A stretch of 64,000 nucleotides of DNA from Gleditsia sinensis (Eukaryota; Streptophyta; Magnoliopsida; Fabales; Fabaceae). The position numbers were made by a program, and so were the translations under genes. This document shows positions 1-11,912 of the stretch, one piece after another. How positions within the stretch are numbered: the stretch's first letter is position 1; every line of letters begins with the position of its first letter. The notes under the pieces are model-generated. The model was given only the letters and a program-made list of their open reading frames with translations. It made no database searches and was not told where the DNA came from. The stretch spans positions 7,778,501 to 7,842,500 of the forward strand of contig CM073463.1 in assembly GCA_037074535.1 (NCBI GenBank), written 5' to 3'.

Positions 1-579
1 TATAGACTGTCTGTCTGGGTATTCTGGAACATATAATTTTTTTTTAACACCCCATTGGCATCCTTACTCCCACCTTGTATCTCTTTTTAACTCTTTCTGT
101 ACCCCTGTTAATGAAGCCATTGATTTTTATTGTTCATATGGCCCCAATTGTGGCCAGTATATTTATTGAAATTCTGATGGCGCCAAAGATACTGTCATTG
201 CATTGTAATGCAAATATTTATGTTAAATTTACTCATTAACTTTATGCATGGTTAATTTTGTACTTTTTAATTTGAGTAGTATTTAAATTCTCTTATTGGA
301 GAAATATGGTTTATGTATGGTGTTGACCATTTGGTTACTCATGTATGCTTTTTGAAAGAATTATATGGAGCTGAACTTGTGAATCCTAAACTTTACATAG
401 TGGTATTGTGATTGTTTGTATGGCCATATTATGTTTAGAAGTTGCACCTTCTTTTATATCAAAAATAGATGTCACATATTTTGTTTGTTTGTTTGCTTTT
501 GTTCATTGTCTTTTTCTATGAAATGTTTCCCTTCCGTGTTTTTTCATCTTTTTATTTCACTTCTACCTTGAACATGCAG
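1..579 (+). other. Intron (partial) of the RBP45-like gene
   Basis: No coding similarity is visible in any frame. The stretch is T-rich and ends in an acceptor (ttgaacatgcag) directly before the first recognisable exon. It is read as the 3' part of an intron longer than about 580 bases, with the earlier exons (first two RRMs) outside the window. Confidence 0.6.
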
Positions 580-1392
580 CTTCATATCAGAATCCTCAAG
601 GGGCACAGAGCGAGAGTGATCCCAATAATACAACTGTGCGTACTTCTTTGCAAAATAGAAGTTACTTTGTTTATTGCTTCTTTGTGACATTTTTTTTTTG
701 GTTGCTGCAGATTTTTGTTGGCAATCTGGATCCTAACGTTACAGATGAACATCTGGGGCAAGTTTTTGCCCAGTATGGAGATTTAGCACATGTGAAGATT
801 CCACCAGGAAAGAGATGTGGGTTTGTCCAATTTGCTGACAGGTAATTTGATTTTTGCGTAATTATCTTGTTTGGTGTCTCTCTAATTATTTCATTTATAA
901 TATATCATTTTGACATTGTTTGATTCATATAGTCACCCACTTAATGGAAAAATGTTTAGTTGTTGTATCTTGTTTGGCATCTCTTTCAAGTCTATAGCAG
1001 GCACTCTTTAACTGGGCCATGATTTTCCATGCATCAGGAGCTGTGCAGAAGAGGCACTGCGGATGTTAAATGGAACACTGTTGGGTGGGCAAAATGTTCG
1101 TCTTTCATGGGGCCGCAGTCCTTCGAACAAACAGGTAATTATATCTCTACTGATTGCTGTAACTCTGTGGCTCCTTAGCATCAGTGTTTCCCGTCTTGAC
1201 CAATGCATTGGATGCTTTCAGGCTCAGCCAGATCCAAACCAGTGGAATGGTGGATATTATGGATATGCTCAGGGATATGAAAATTATGGATATCCTCCTG
1301 CAGCTTCACAGGATCCCAACATGTACGGCAGCTATCCAGGGTATGCGAATTACCAACCACCACAGCAACAGCAGCAAATGGGATATAGCTGA
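580..1392 (+). CDS. RBP45: RBP45/RBP47-like RNA-binding protein, last four coding exons
   Basis: This is the 3' part of a plant nuclear poly(A)/U-rich RNA-binding protein with three RRMs. Exons are 580-635, 711-841, 1038-1134 and 1222-1392, all with GT-AG introns and matching phases. Exon 2 opens with the RNP2-type IFVGNLDPNVTDEHL and continues to RNP1 (KRCGFVQFA). Exon 3 completes RRM3 (AEEALRMLNGTLLGGQNVRLSWGRSPSNKQ region). Exon 4 encodes a Gly/Tyr/Gln-rich tail ending in QQQQQMGYS and TGA. The third-RRM wording and the tail are typical of the RBP45 branch, which is involved in pre-mRNA binding and stress-granule behaviour. The N-terminal two RRMs lie outside the window, so the CDS is 5' partial. 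The exon at 580 starts in the linker before RRM3. No frame damage is seen, so the gene looks functional. Confidence 0.9.
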
Positions 1393-1690
1393 GAAAACAG
1401 GCTCACATTTCTGTATTTGTAATCGTATTATACTATTGGAGTTGCCTATCTCTTTTTGCATTGACTTTGCTTTTATTTTCTTTTGATTGCTGATAACATC
1501 AATCTTTATGCAAACCTTGTGTTATTATCCATAAAAGATTACTTATTGAGAACCTTCTGATGGTTTGATGATATTGTCTATTCGATGTTCTGTGGCCTTA
1601 ATGTAAGGAAAAATGTCTTACTCTTACATGATTTAAAGTTACTTTCTGTGTTTTTCACCCAAAAAAGAGCTTTGTAATGTTTAAATCTTA
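1393..1690 (+). other. 3' untranslated region of the RBP45-like gene
   Basis: T-rich, non-coding sequence follows the stop codon directly, as expected for a plant 3' UTR. The polyadenylation site cannot be placed exactly. Confidence 0.45.
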
Positions 1691-3439
1691 AGCTGGTGGT
1701 AAGACATAAAAGCTACAGGGAGAGGAAATGTTCTGCAAGTTATGAATATTAGAATGGGAGGTACTATGGGGTAGGTTGTGGATGATAAATACTTAAAAGT
1801 TTTTTATAAATTTCTTTTTGGTAGAATATTGAATTTCTATTAATAATATTTAGAGATATCTTAAAAATTATAATTATTCGCTTTACAAATGTCTATCAAT
1901 TATATCTGTAGGGTGCTAATCTCTTTGTAATTTAACACAACCTTTTCTATTTTTTATTTGATAAATACTTATCCTTTTCACTTTCCTAATACTTTATTCT
2001 TAACCGGTTTCTCATCTAATCTTGGTTTTACTCTCGTTACTTGGACATTTATTTTTTCGTAGAGAAGAGTGAGAATGTAGAAGAGTTTCTAATTGGAGCA
2101 ATTAAGGTTTTGTTTGAAAGTTTCATCAATAACAAAATGGAACGACATGCAACGGAATATAATAGAAAAGAATAGAAAGGGAAAGGATGGAATTGAGCAA
2201 AAGTAACTTCTCAAATTTTCTTTTTTCGCAAGTTTAATGAGGAAATGGATTATTTTTTTTCGTTTTTTGTTTGGTGGTCTAAGCTACAAGGAAATGAATT
2301 ATCAGTATTGTAGATACCAAGTTGTAACAATTCTTATATCTAAAATAGAATGAAACATTAATGCGCAACACTATTTGCATTTCAATATTAATTTATAAGC
2401 AACAAAACAAAAGGAACACGAAGTTAATAATTAATATAAAGATATTATTTTTATGTACACTAATTTGAAAAAATTGAATAAAATAGAGCAAATTTTAATA
2501 TTTATGATCCTTTTCATAAGTTAATGGTTGCATTGAGGCAATTATGAAAAATTATGGATTGTATTTGAGATATAAATATTATTGCATGATTTGTACAATC
2601 TTTAATTTAAGAGTCATTGAATCTAATAAATTTTTATTTATATAGAAATATAATGAGTTAACATTCGAATGTATTTTTTTTTTAGATTTTGATAAATGTT
2701 AATAGATAATTTTAGATTTTTTTTTATTGATAATTAGAGTTATAATTTCTAAATTAAAAAGATAAATAATTTAAAATTAATTGATTATGGTGAAATTGTA
2801 ATTCTTATAGTCTCGATCAATTAACTATTTTTGAATAATTCTAGCTCTATTTAAAATTTTTATTTTATTTTATTTTTATATTTTTAATCAATATTTAATT
2901 CGATCCATTCAATTGAATTTAACGATTAATTTAAGTATAATAATTAATAATATTAATTTTTGTAAAAACAATATTTTAGTGTACATTAAGACTAATAAAT
3001 ATTTTCTTGAACAATTTTCAAAAAACAACATACTGCGTCTCCCTCTCCAACTAAGGCAGAATACCTAAGTTTTGATAAATTTGGTAGCGGAAGTGAATTG
3101 GTTAGAGTTTTTGCTTTATAAGATTAAGATGCCAATCACTCAACCTCCTAAGATATTCTGTGATAAACTTAAAATATTAAAGTGTAGGATACCATGATAT
3201 TTAAAATACAGCAAAAATCAATTTCTTGTCCTTAAAGTTTCATTTGTACCCAAAAAGTTTTTTTTTTTTTTTTGCTTCTATTTATATTCTAGATGTTGAT
3301 TTTTAGCTTCAGTTTTCCCTTGCATTAATTCTATTTAAAGATTTGTTTACCACATGTGGCTAAAAGTATACCAGATGACCTTGTGGCAAACTCACTTAAT
3401 ACAATTAGATAAGCCAAAAAAAAGCAAAAATGGCAGTGG
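1691..3439. other. AT-rich intergenic stretch
   Basis: Very AT-rich, with homopolymer runs and no reading frame resembling a protein family. No terminal repeats or tRNA-like folds were seen. Confidence 0.5.
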
Positions 3440-4030
3440 GACTCCATAGGCTATGGGACAGAGATTGCTAAGTATGGCTTCTCAAATTATGTTGAGACTG
3501 CTGATGGCGAGAATGATACATTCACAAATTATAGATTTGATATGAAAAGCCCAACATTACCTTCAAGAACTATGAAGATGCCTATGATACCTTCGCTAAT
3601 TATAGGGACCAATCCAATGTCAGTGAAGATTCGTTCACGTCCTATGCTAAGTATTCAAATGCTCCAAAATTTTGACTTCAAAAAATTATGGGAAATCCTT
3701 CAATGAAGGCATAGATTAATGAGTACGGTAAGGAAGTAAAGGATTATGCGAAGCAGGGAGTTTCATTCGCATAATACACCAATGCGCGCACATCACTGGT
3801 GCTTCCATGGTGACCATAGCTGCCAGTGGTAATTTGGTAAATAAATGGGTTGAGCTAGGGAAATTCTTTTTTGAGTTAATTTTGAACTAAGGATGGTGAT
3901 GCCTGTGCCAGATATAATAAATAAAATGCCCAAAAGATTATTTTGGTCAATTTTGTCAAAATTACTGTTCTTGATCTCGACCTCTGACTTTGAAGATGTC
4001 TGAGATGAAGCAAATGTTCTTGGTGATTTT
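3440..4030 (+). pseudogene. Broken polygalacturonase-1 non-catalytic beta subunit (BURP family)
   Basis: The PG1-beta family (AroGP/JP650, cell-wall proteins) is recognised by tandem FxxY repeats before a C-terminal BURP domain. Here FSNY, FTNY, FKNY, FANY and FTSY lie at about 3478, 3520, 3562, 3592 and 3637. The frame shifts near 3540-3562 and again in an A-run near 3680, and stops fall near 3675, 3715 and 3770. Further on, KDYAKQGVSFA, NKWVELGKFF and VMPVPDIINKMPKR appear, which match the linker that precedes the BURP domain. A last match (KMSEMKQMF) ends near 4016. The signal peptide, N-terminal part and BURP domain itself are absent. It is a decayed fragment, not a working gene. Confidence 0.75.
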
Positions 4031-4218
4031 CAACTTCCAAGGAATCTCTTGAATAGTTGGTTGAGAGAGATTTTGATTTGTTGATTTCGTAGTTCTTGGC
4101 ACCTCGTAACAGCAAATCCATACCAGGGTGGTAAAGGTAGTTGAAACCTTACTTGGCCGGTTGGCACCTCTTAATTTGTTGGCTTTTATCATCATAAACA
4201 GATTGCAAACTCTACTGG

Positions 4219-4441
4219 GTTATAGATATGCAAGAAACCGTACTTTCTACACCAATTCAACGAATCTTTGTTTCCCAAATCAAAGCTATGCGTCTTGAAG
4301 ATAACATTTGTTCAAGGAAGTTTCGTGGTGGGTTACAAATCTGCAAGAAATGGTGTTTTCCATACCAATTTAACGAAGCTTTTTTTTCCAGATCAAAGCT
4401 GTAGTTCTTGAAGATAATGTTTGTTCAAGGAAGTTTCGTTT
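4219..4441. repeat. Imperfect tandem duplication, period about 113 bp
   Basis: Two adjacent copies share stretches such as caaagct, cttgaagataa and gtttgttcaaggaagtttcg. They differ at many positions, so the duplication is old. No coding function is evident. Confidence 0.7.
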
Positions 4442-5017
4442 TTTCCTTTGGATTAAGTGAGTTTTCCAATTGATAGAACTTAAGGATTAAGAATGAGGGA
4501 GCACATTCCAAATACTAGTTCGATAGGAGAGTCTCGTGACTTAGTACTATCTTAAAATTTGATAACTTCTCAATGTAAAACATATAGATGCATACTAACA
4601 TCCGCAATAACCCACTCTAGTTGCTGGGTGATTTTCACTTTGATGTTCTTTTACCAGGTAACCCTTTTTTAGGCCGTTCCTATTTTGATTATTTCTTAAA
4701 CTTAGACTAACTTTCAGCGAAAGTATCAATTAATATGACTTCTCTTAAAATCTTTATAGAGTATGCCCAAAACGCAGGAGCAAGGCTTCCAAGAATGCTG
4801 ACCATGCGGTTAGCAACACATTCTTACTCACCTACTTATATTAAGATCTTGTTTGGATAAATAGTTTATTTAAATATTTATAAAAAAAAGTCTTATGTAA
4901 AAAAATGTATACTATAAGCTCATTTTAAATTAAATTATTTAATGTTTGTTTTTCAAATTTATAAACTCTCTTTAAAACATTTGGATATAATTTTGATGGA
5001 AGAAGAGATATGAAAGG
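4442..5017. other. Intergenic stretch before element A
   Basis: AT-rich, no recognisable gene. The last five bases (5013-5017, AAAGG) are the candidate target-site copy of element A. Confidence 0.4.
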
Positions 5018-6977
5018 TGATGAGTGAGTTTTATACTTATAAATTAAATATTTTTATATTATCTTTTTATCATAATTAAACATATAATTCTCTTATTTGT
5101 CTTTAGTTTTGTGTATATTTTACAGATGGAGAGAAGAGAAGAAAATAGATTCAATTGGAGGAATCAAAGTTAAATTGTGATTTTTTGGGAATGATGTCTT
5201 TAAATCAAGCATATAAAACAAATTCATTGAATATGGCTGTGTAAGGAACATTATCTTATTGACTCCTGAGATGTATCCTAATGGATATATGCACAAATTT
5301 AATCTTGATTTATAACCATATTTCTAAAAGAACTAAAATATAAAGATTCAAGGCAAAACACCAAATGTTAAAAATATATTTGCTATTTGTAGTCTAGTCT
5401 AACTTTATTATAGTATTTGAGTCGTATCTCATAAAATACATATCTAATATGTATGAAATTTGGTATGTGAGTAGATGACACAATTGGGTACAATTTTCAT
5501 ATTCAAGTAGTCAGAAAATTAAGATATTAAAATGGTCAAAAGTGGGCTAGAAGAGAATCTATCTGCTGCTGCAGTCCAGCCCGACCTTGCTCCAATAGTT
5601 TGACCATAAGTCACAAATTACTTATCCAATTTGTCCACAATTTATCTTGACGGAAAGATAATGAAATTTTTTACAACTTTCATGTTGATAGAGTCAGCAA
5701 ATTCTTTGGATTTCAAGAATATATTTAAGGTTCAATTTCCGTACACATGATGGAATCCAAATGGTCAACTTTATACAACTTCCTACTTAATAATTTTGAC
5801 AATTACCACACCTACCACACCTAATTGTATCTATAAATAGATGGCTTAAGGAGTGAGTTGGAGAGCTTGGAGGTAGTTTGAAAAAGTTTTGTTGGAATTT
5901 TAAGTGCTTGTAATATTCTTCTCTCCTTAAATATTTTATATTTTCATTTTCTTTCATAATATTATCATGTTTTTTCATCTTTCATTTTGCTTTCTTGCCT
6001 TGATTATAGAGAACTAATCTCCTAATGCTAAGGTGAAAAGGTGAAACTCTTGATATGAGAATAATAATTTATCTAACTCTTAATTTTAGTGTTTATATTT
6101 GATGTTGTATTACCCTCTCCTTTTCTTATATTATGTTTTAATGGCTGATTGAGCCACCTATATCTTCTTCTTATTGTTTAATGGTTGACTTTGCCACCTA
6201 CTTATTTTTATTGTTCATGGTTAGCTTTGCCACATACTTTATTTTATTTTATTATTGGTTGGTTTTGCTACCTATTTTATTTTATTTTATTTTGTTATAT
6301 TAATTAGTTTTCTATCTTTCTTATTTTTTGCATATTTTAATTTTGTAAAATGTGAATTTTGATATATTGTAGACAATTTTTGACACAATAAATATTTGAA
6401 TCAATCTTGATTTATTGTAGACAATATATTGGCATAATTTATACTTGAGTCTATTTATAAGTTATTTTTTGCATCTTTATATTTTTAATACTATGAAGTG
6501 TGAATCTTGATATATTGTAGACAACATGACAATTGACACAACATATACTTGAATCCATTTTACAAGAATGTTTTAGATATTAGTAATATAATAAAAATGA
6601 GATAAATATAATTCATATATAAACAAAAGGTGAGTTTAAATTAACATATTTTGCGATTTGAACCTTATTTATTCTAATTGAGTAATAAAAGAGTTAAATT
6701 TATCTTTATTTGATATATCAAGAGTGGATCCTCTAACTTTAATATGTTTTTTTTACTTTGAATACATCTTTATTTAATTTCAGTATATTAATTCTTTACA
6801 TATTTTGTTCAATATTCTTCTCACAAAACAAGATATTCACAATTAGGTTAGAATTTTTATTTTGAATCTAAATTATAATTTTCTCTCAATTGGCAATCCC
6901 TTTAGAATCGACTTTACATACCACTAAATTTATACTCCAATAGATTTATGCACTTGCGAGTTTTAATTAAAACAACA
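5018..6977 (+). repeat. 5' LTR of element A
   Basis: Starts TGATGAGTGAGTTTTATAC and ends in a TTAATTAAAACAACA-type tail just before the primer site. It contains a TATA box (5832-5840). Near 6140-6280 there are several imperfect copies of a TGGTTGACTTTGCCACCTA-like unit. Confidence 0.85.
5832..5840 (+). promoter_or_regulatory. LTR TATA box of element A
   Basis: TATAAATAG lies in a segment conserved in the LTRs of element B, where it also reads TATAAATAG. The 3' LTR of A has the mutated TATAATTAG. It is the likely retroelement promoter core. Confidence 0.5.
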
Positions 6978-6983
6978 AGTTTT

Positions 6984-7004
6984 TGGCGCTGTTACTTGGG
7001 ATTG
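6984..7004 (+). other. Primer-binding site of element A (tRNA-Asp type, decayed)
   Basis: TGGCGCTGTTACTTGGGATTG follows the LTR. The intact form in element B is complementary to the 3' end of plant tRNA-Asp. Here several positions have changed. Confidence 0.6.
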
Positions 7005-7390
7005 CAATGAAAAAGCTATTTGGATTCAGGTAAGTATAATTTTTTCACTAGTTATAGTTAGAACATTTATTTATTCTGTGTATAGAAATTTTTTTTAGAA
7101 TTGTTTCTTGAAATTTGGTATAGTAATTTAAGTGTATAAAATTGGTGGGTTCTCTCAACAAGGCTAAAAGTGCCTAAAGAATATAGATTTTAAGTGAAAC
7201 CATTGTGATTCTTCCATATTTTGTTGGGAATCTAATGATTAAATACTATCCATTATTATTAACACTTAAAAAAAGAATTTGTATAATTTTGTGATTTTGT
7301 TTTATCTTTTTGTGGTATTTTCATTTTGTTGACATTGTGTGGTTAGATTCTTTCTCACAATTTGGAAGCAATTTTTTTTTCTTTTAGTTT

Positions 7391-8966
7391 ATGCATGCTT
7401 GGAAACATGATAAAGATAAGCGTTTGGTTAGGAAAAGTTTAAGGTTAATTATTGATTGTACAATAGAGACATTAGATTCTGCTAGATTACCATTAAAAAT
7501 GGAAGAACACGTTGTGCATAATAAAACTCTTATGAAGTACTACTCACCTGTCATAGCCAATACTCCATCTTGCATAGTTTTACCACAAACTACTGCAACT
7601 CATTTTGAACTCAAACCAGTCATACTCCGACTTTTACCATCATTTTATGGTTTGGAAAGAGAAGATTCATACATGCATATTAAAGAGTTTCTTGAAATCT
7701 GTTCGACATTTCACTTCCAAAATTTCAATGATGAGTCAATCGGCTTAGAATGTTTTCATTTTCATTGAAAGATAAAGTTAAAACCTGGTTGAACTCCTTT
7801 CCTACAAGAATTATTACTAGTTAGAACTAATTAGTAAATAAGTTTCTGGCAAATTTTTTCTCTGTGTCTAAAGTTAATGCCCTTAGGAGAGAAATTTTTA
7901 ATTTTTATCAAAAAGATGGTGAACAATTTTTTGAATGTTGGAAAAGATTTAACGATCTTCTTTTAAAATGTCCTCATCATGGTTTTGAAACTTGGAGATT
8001 GGTGAAACATTTATATGATGGTTTAACTTCATCAAACCGTCAAATGATTTAAAGTATGCATGGTGAGAGATTTTTACAATTAAATGAGGGAGAAGCTTAG
8101 GAATCCTTAAGATTTTTATTTAAAAATTCTCAACATTGAAACTGCATAGATCCTAGGGATAAAAAGTCTCAAATATAAAAAAGGAGAGGAATTTACGAAG
8201 TGAGTAATGACACAGATGTGAGAATTGCTTTAGTTAGCCTTCTTAGAAAGGTAGAAGCTTTAACTTTAAGCTACACTCTGAACTCTTCTACGAATACTAG
8301 GATAGAGGCATGTGCCTTATGTTTTAGTACATCTCACATTGTACAATCTTGTCCATCTATACCAGCTTACCAAGAAGCATTTTCTAAGCAAGTTAATTCT
8401 CTTCAATCTTATGAAAAGTCATCAGATAGCCTATTCGCACTCACATATAATCCAAATTGGAGAAATCATCCAAATTTTTCATGGAGAAAAAATCAACCTT
8501 CAATAAATCAAGGTGAGCAACAATTTTTCCATCCCAATTCATACCCTCCAATTCCTCAATATGCTCCTCCTTTTAGGGTACCACAACAAAGAAAGCCTTC
8601 TTTGGAAGATACTCTGCAGTAATTCATGCAATTAACCCAATAAATTTTATAATCTCACACTCAATTCATTTCAAAGATTGAAACACAATTAGGTCAATTA
8701 ACCAGTGCTGTAGGGGAGATAGAGAGAAAGAAATTTTTTTCAATTAATCTATTTCTAATTCTAAAAGTCAATTGGAAGTAGGATCATCAACAAATCTCAA
8801 TGAAAAAGTGAAGTCTGTAATAACCCTTAGATCTGAAAAGATAATTGATAATCATGTTCACATTCCAGAAATTGAAGAACAAAGTCAGCATGAACCACAA
8901 ATTAATGACTCAAGTGAGAATAAAAGTAAACCTATTTTTGGTGTTCCTAAAGCTCTTTTCCCATAA
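7391..8966 (+). pseudogene. gag of element A (degenerate)
   Basis: The Athila-type gag is split over several frames. From 7391 the frame holds the N-terminal part (MEEHVVHNKTLMKYYSPV, LLPSFYGLEREDSYMHIKEF); it shifts near 7750. The capsid-like core resumes at 7864-8052 (ALRREIFNFYQKDGEQFFECW, CPHHGFETWRLV) and stops. The pieces at 8200-8622 and 8772-8966 correspond to the linker and C-terminal part. Comparison with element B shows at least four stops or frameshifts, so no full product is possible. Gag would form the virus-like particle; this copy could only be packaged in trans. Confidence 0.75.
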
Positions 8967-8999
8967 AGATTTGCTGTAAATAAAAAAGGTACTCAGTAT

Positions 9000-9560
9000 A
9001 GTGACATTTTAGAGGTGTTTAAACAATTAGGCATTAACATCTATTTTCTTGACGCTATCAAACAAGTACTTGCTTATTCAAAATTTTTGAAAGATCTTTG
9101 CACAGTAAAAAAAATTCAATGTTCTAAAGAAAGCATTTTTGACTGAATAAGTGAGCTATATAATTCAACAAAAAACTCCTATCAAGTACAAAGATCCCGA
9201 TTGTCTAACAATTTCTTGTGTTATAGGTGACCATGTGATTAACCGAGCCTTACTTGATTTAGGAGCAATTGTGAATCTACTGCCTTACTCTGTATATGAG
9301 AAACTTGGGTTAGGAAAGTTGAAACCTACACCAATGACCTTTTAATTAACTGATAGGTCCACGAAAATTTCTAAATGTTTCATAGAGGATGTGCTCATTA
9401 AGGTTGATAAATTCTACTTTTTAGTAGATTTCATTGTTCTTGACACTGAACCTTTTAAGAATACAGATACACAAATTTCAGTCATTTTGGGTAGACTATT
9501 TCTGTCAACATCCAATGCAATCATTAATTTTTGAAATAGAATTTTAAATTTATCTTTTGG
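9000..9560 (+). pseudogene. Retropepsin-like protease region of element A (degenerate)
   Basis: A stop splits the domain. The active-site segment reads ALLDLGAIVNLLPYSVYEKLGL, with DLGA where Athila/Tat proteases have DLGA(S). Upstream KFLKDLCTV and the downstream segment on constraint of the flap (IEDVLIKVDKFYF-like, near 9385) match element B. The frame is broken near 9343 and 9530. Confidence 0.7.
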
Positions 9561-9564
9561 AAAT

Positions 9565-10308
9565 ATGATTGTGAAACTAAATGTTTTTAATGTCTCTCAT
9601 CAACATGTGGACATGGATGATTTATGTGAGGTCAACTTGATTGGAATTGCCATTTATGATTCATTTTTAGACTCCTTTAGTAATGATCATCTAGAAAAAT
9701 ATTTGACTCATTTCAATAAGGATAAATATGAGGATTATCTGGTTAGTGAAGTAGACTCTTTATTAGAGACAACTCCACTAAGGGATACTGATAAATAGAA
9801 AGCAAAAAAAGAAATAGTTTCACCTTCGGAGTCTGTTCCACTGTCATCTGTAGAGAAACTGCCCCAATTAGAATTAAAACATTTGACTGATTCCCTAAAA
9901 TACGTGTTTTTAGGACATTCTAAGATCTTACTTGTTGTCATAGTGTCTGATTTAGATAAAGAACAAGAAGATAAACTCATTAGAATTCTTCAGGAGTAAA
10001 GAGAAGCCATAGGATGGATAATAGCAAACATCAAAAGTATTAATCCATCAAATTACATGCATATGATACATTTAGAAGACAATGCCAAAATTTTAAGAGA
10101 GTCACAAGGACGGCTAAATCCAAGAAAACTATGTTCTTGGTGGTCAAGTACATTCATTGTTCATGCTATTTACCCACATGATACAGTAAAGATTGAAAAT
10201 CTCAAAAATGGTGATGTGTTTAAAGTCAATGGCCAAAGATTGAAATCATTTTTGGAATTATGCAACCCAGAGGTAGATGAGACACTTTTGTATGATCCTG
10301 TCTACTAG
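9565..10308 (+). pseudogene. Post-protease linker fused to integrase tail, with RT/RNase H/IN core deleted (element A)
   Basis: The linker (VNLIGIAIYDSFLDSFSNDHLEKYLTHF) runs to MHMIHLEDNAKILRESQ at 10057, which in element C is the start of the RT region. Directly after SQGRLNP (about 10120) the frame continues with the integrase C-terminal tail (FIVHAIYPHD, VFKVNGQRLKSFLEL). Everything that lies between these two points in element C, about 2.4 kb, is missing. Stops at 9796 and 9998 also break the linker. Confidence 0.75.
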
Positions 10309-10466
10309 GATTGATTTTCTTCCTTTGTCAAAAGTTGCTACGCATGCTATTTAGGTGAAATCTTTCTTTATTTTTTTCCCTCATTGTTATCTTCTTTTGA
10401 ACTGCTATTGTTTTCTTATTTTTGTTGCTTTTGATCTTTCTTCAAAAAAAAAAATTTGAATTGAGA

Positions 10467-11057
10467 ATGGAAGACATACTGTCAAACTTGAAAAATCATT
10501 TTCCTTCTCTTCCACCCAATGCATTGACAAAAATTTACAAAGCAAGGGTTGCAAGATTAAGGTTGTTGATAAACATGAGAATGCTTGCTGATATTCGTTG
10601 GCTAATTGAAGATAAAGTACGGTTATCAGGTGAGTCTGCAAATGGTTTCATCTCTTACATACCTGGTTTAGGAAAAATCAGCTTTGCTAAAAAACGCAGA
10701 GCTAAAAGAATGGGTGTTTGTTAGAAATGTGTATGTAAAACTTGCAACAAACGTTGTCGTTATTTGGGTTTGATGTATGTAAATCGGGAAGACAAAATTA
10801 CATTCATTAAGGATGACTTGAGTAAGGAGTCATTGGATGATGACTTTCATCCAACGTCTCTTGAGACACATATTAGTGGATCTATGCATATCGAGATTAT
10901 TGGTTTATGACCTCATTTTAAAAAAAAACAGAAATGATACAATTTTGAAAATCTAACGTTAAAAGACCCTATTTGCCAATTTTCATATCCTCGACTCATA
11001 GAGGGTGTTTACGCCGTTACTGGACATAAAACTAGAGAAAGATGTGAGCTACAATCA
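10467..11057 (+). pseudogene. Accessory basic/Cys-cluster ORF of element A (one internal stop)
   Basis: The ORF starts MEDILSNLKNHFPSLPPNALT and is clearly the same as the ORF at 34690-35271. The segment FAKKRRAKRMGVC is intact, but the next codon is a stop (10722-10724), which removes the second cysteine position. After the stop, homology continues (KTCNKRC, VNREDKITFIKD) to about 11057 with further damage. It lies between the integrase tail and the LOG-like ORF, as in element B. See the element B copy for the family comparison. Confidence 0.7.
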
Positions 11058-11129
11058 TAACTACTTTACATATGCATGTGTGCCGTCATTTTTGAATTTT
11101 TCACCTTTAATTTTGCTGACATTCACCAG

Positions 11130-11197
11130 CCTACTCACATAGCTATTGAAATTATGCTACCAACATATTCACATAGCTATTACAAGTATGCCCTTAT
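11130..11197 (+). promoter_or_regulatory. Tandem repeat upstream of the LOG-like pseudogene (element A)
   Basis: Two copies of a roughly 34-bp unit built around catagctatt and tatgc lie just before the TATA-like box. The same pair is present upstream of the LOG-like gene in element B. Confidence 0.5.
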
Positions 11198-11205
11198 TTG
11201 AGTTC

Positions 11206-11213
11206 TATAAATG
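11206..11213 (+). promoter_or_regulatory. TATA-like box upstream of the LOG-like pseudogene (element A)
   Basis: TATAAATG lies about 51 bases before the ATG at 11264. The same box and spacing occur in element B. Confidence 0.45.
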
Positions 11214-11263
11214 CACACTTCATTATCTTCATCTTCATACTCAAATTTAGGGTTAGTGCAGTT

Positions 11264-11912
11264 ATGGAGGGAATCACATTTCGTCATTTTTGAAATATTT
11301 GTGTCTTTTGTGATTCCAGTCCTAGAAAAATGGAGAGTATATGAAAGCAGCACAAACTTTGGGTATAGTACTAGTCAGGAGAAAAATTCATTTAGTCTGT
11401 GGTGGAAGTTGTCGAGAATTAATGGGGAGTGTGTTTGGACCTACATATGTAGGAATATGTCAAGTTCTAAATTTTATTCCTACAGCTCTAACTGCATCAA
11501 ACATCATAAGAAAAATAATCGGGAAAGAATTTACGGTATCTTCTATGTATGAGTGCATTACTAGAACGATGAGCAATGCTAATGCTTTTATTTCCTCACC
11601 AGGTGGTTTTAGTACTCTGAAGGAAATTTTTCAAATAGTCATCTGGGCACAATTGAACTTCCACTATAAACCCATAAATTTGTTGAATGTTAACCATTTT
11701 TTTGATGGTTTATTGTCTTTTCTTGATCAAGTTGTGGAACAAAGGTTTATCTCACACTCAGCACGACGAATTCTCATCTCGGCTTCAAATGTTGATGAGC
11801 TTATTGAGTATTACAAGCATTTGTTCATATACCTAATCCAACAACAGCTCAAATAGATTGGACATCAGACAATCGCAGAAAGTATAAATTGGACTTGGAT
11901 CTTCATCTGTAA
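11264..11912 (+). pseudogene. LOG-like cytokinin-activating enzyme, decayed copy in element A
   Basis: The copy aligns over its length with the intact LOG-like ORF of element B and starts at the equivalent ATG (VSAVMEG context). There is a stop in the N-terminal part (after RHF), a stop and frame change near 11340, and a frameshift near 11815 before the shared C-terminal end DLDLHL and TAA. The diagnostic motif reads PGGFSTLKE, so the second invariant Gly is Ser, and the MHER segment reads MYEC, losing the conserved Arg. GLLNVN in B is NLLNVN here. It is intronless. It cannot make a normal enzyme. Confidence 0.8.

Noticed and set aside
3040..3130. Short frame with FDKFGSGSELVRVF that might be an upstream exon of the PG1-beta pseudogene
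   Set aside because: No match to the known N-terminal part of that family; too short to support.
5787..5978. Open frame of about 63 codons on the minus strand, repeated at 14019-14201 and, on the plus strand, at 31553-31744 and 39416-39607
   Set aside because: All four lie at the same place in the LTRs of elements A and B, antisense to the element. They are non-coding LTR sequence read in the wrong strand.
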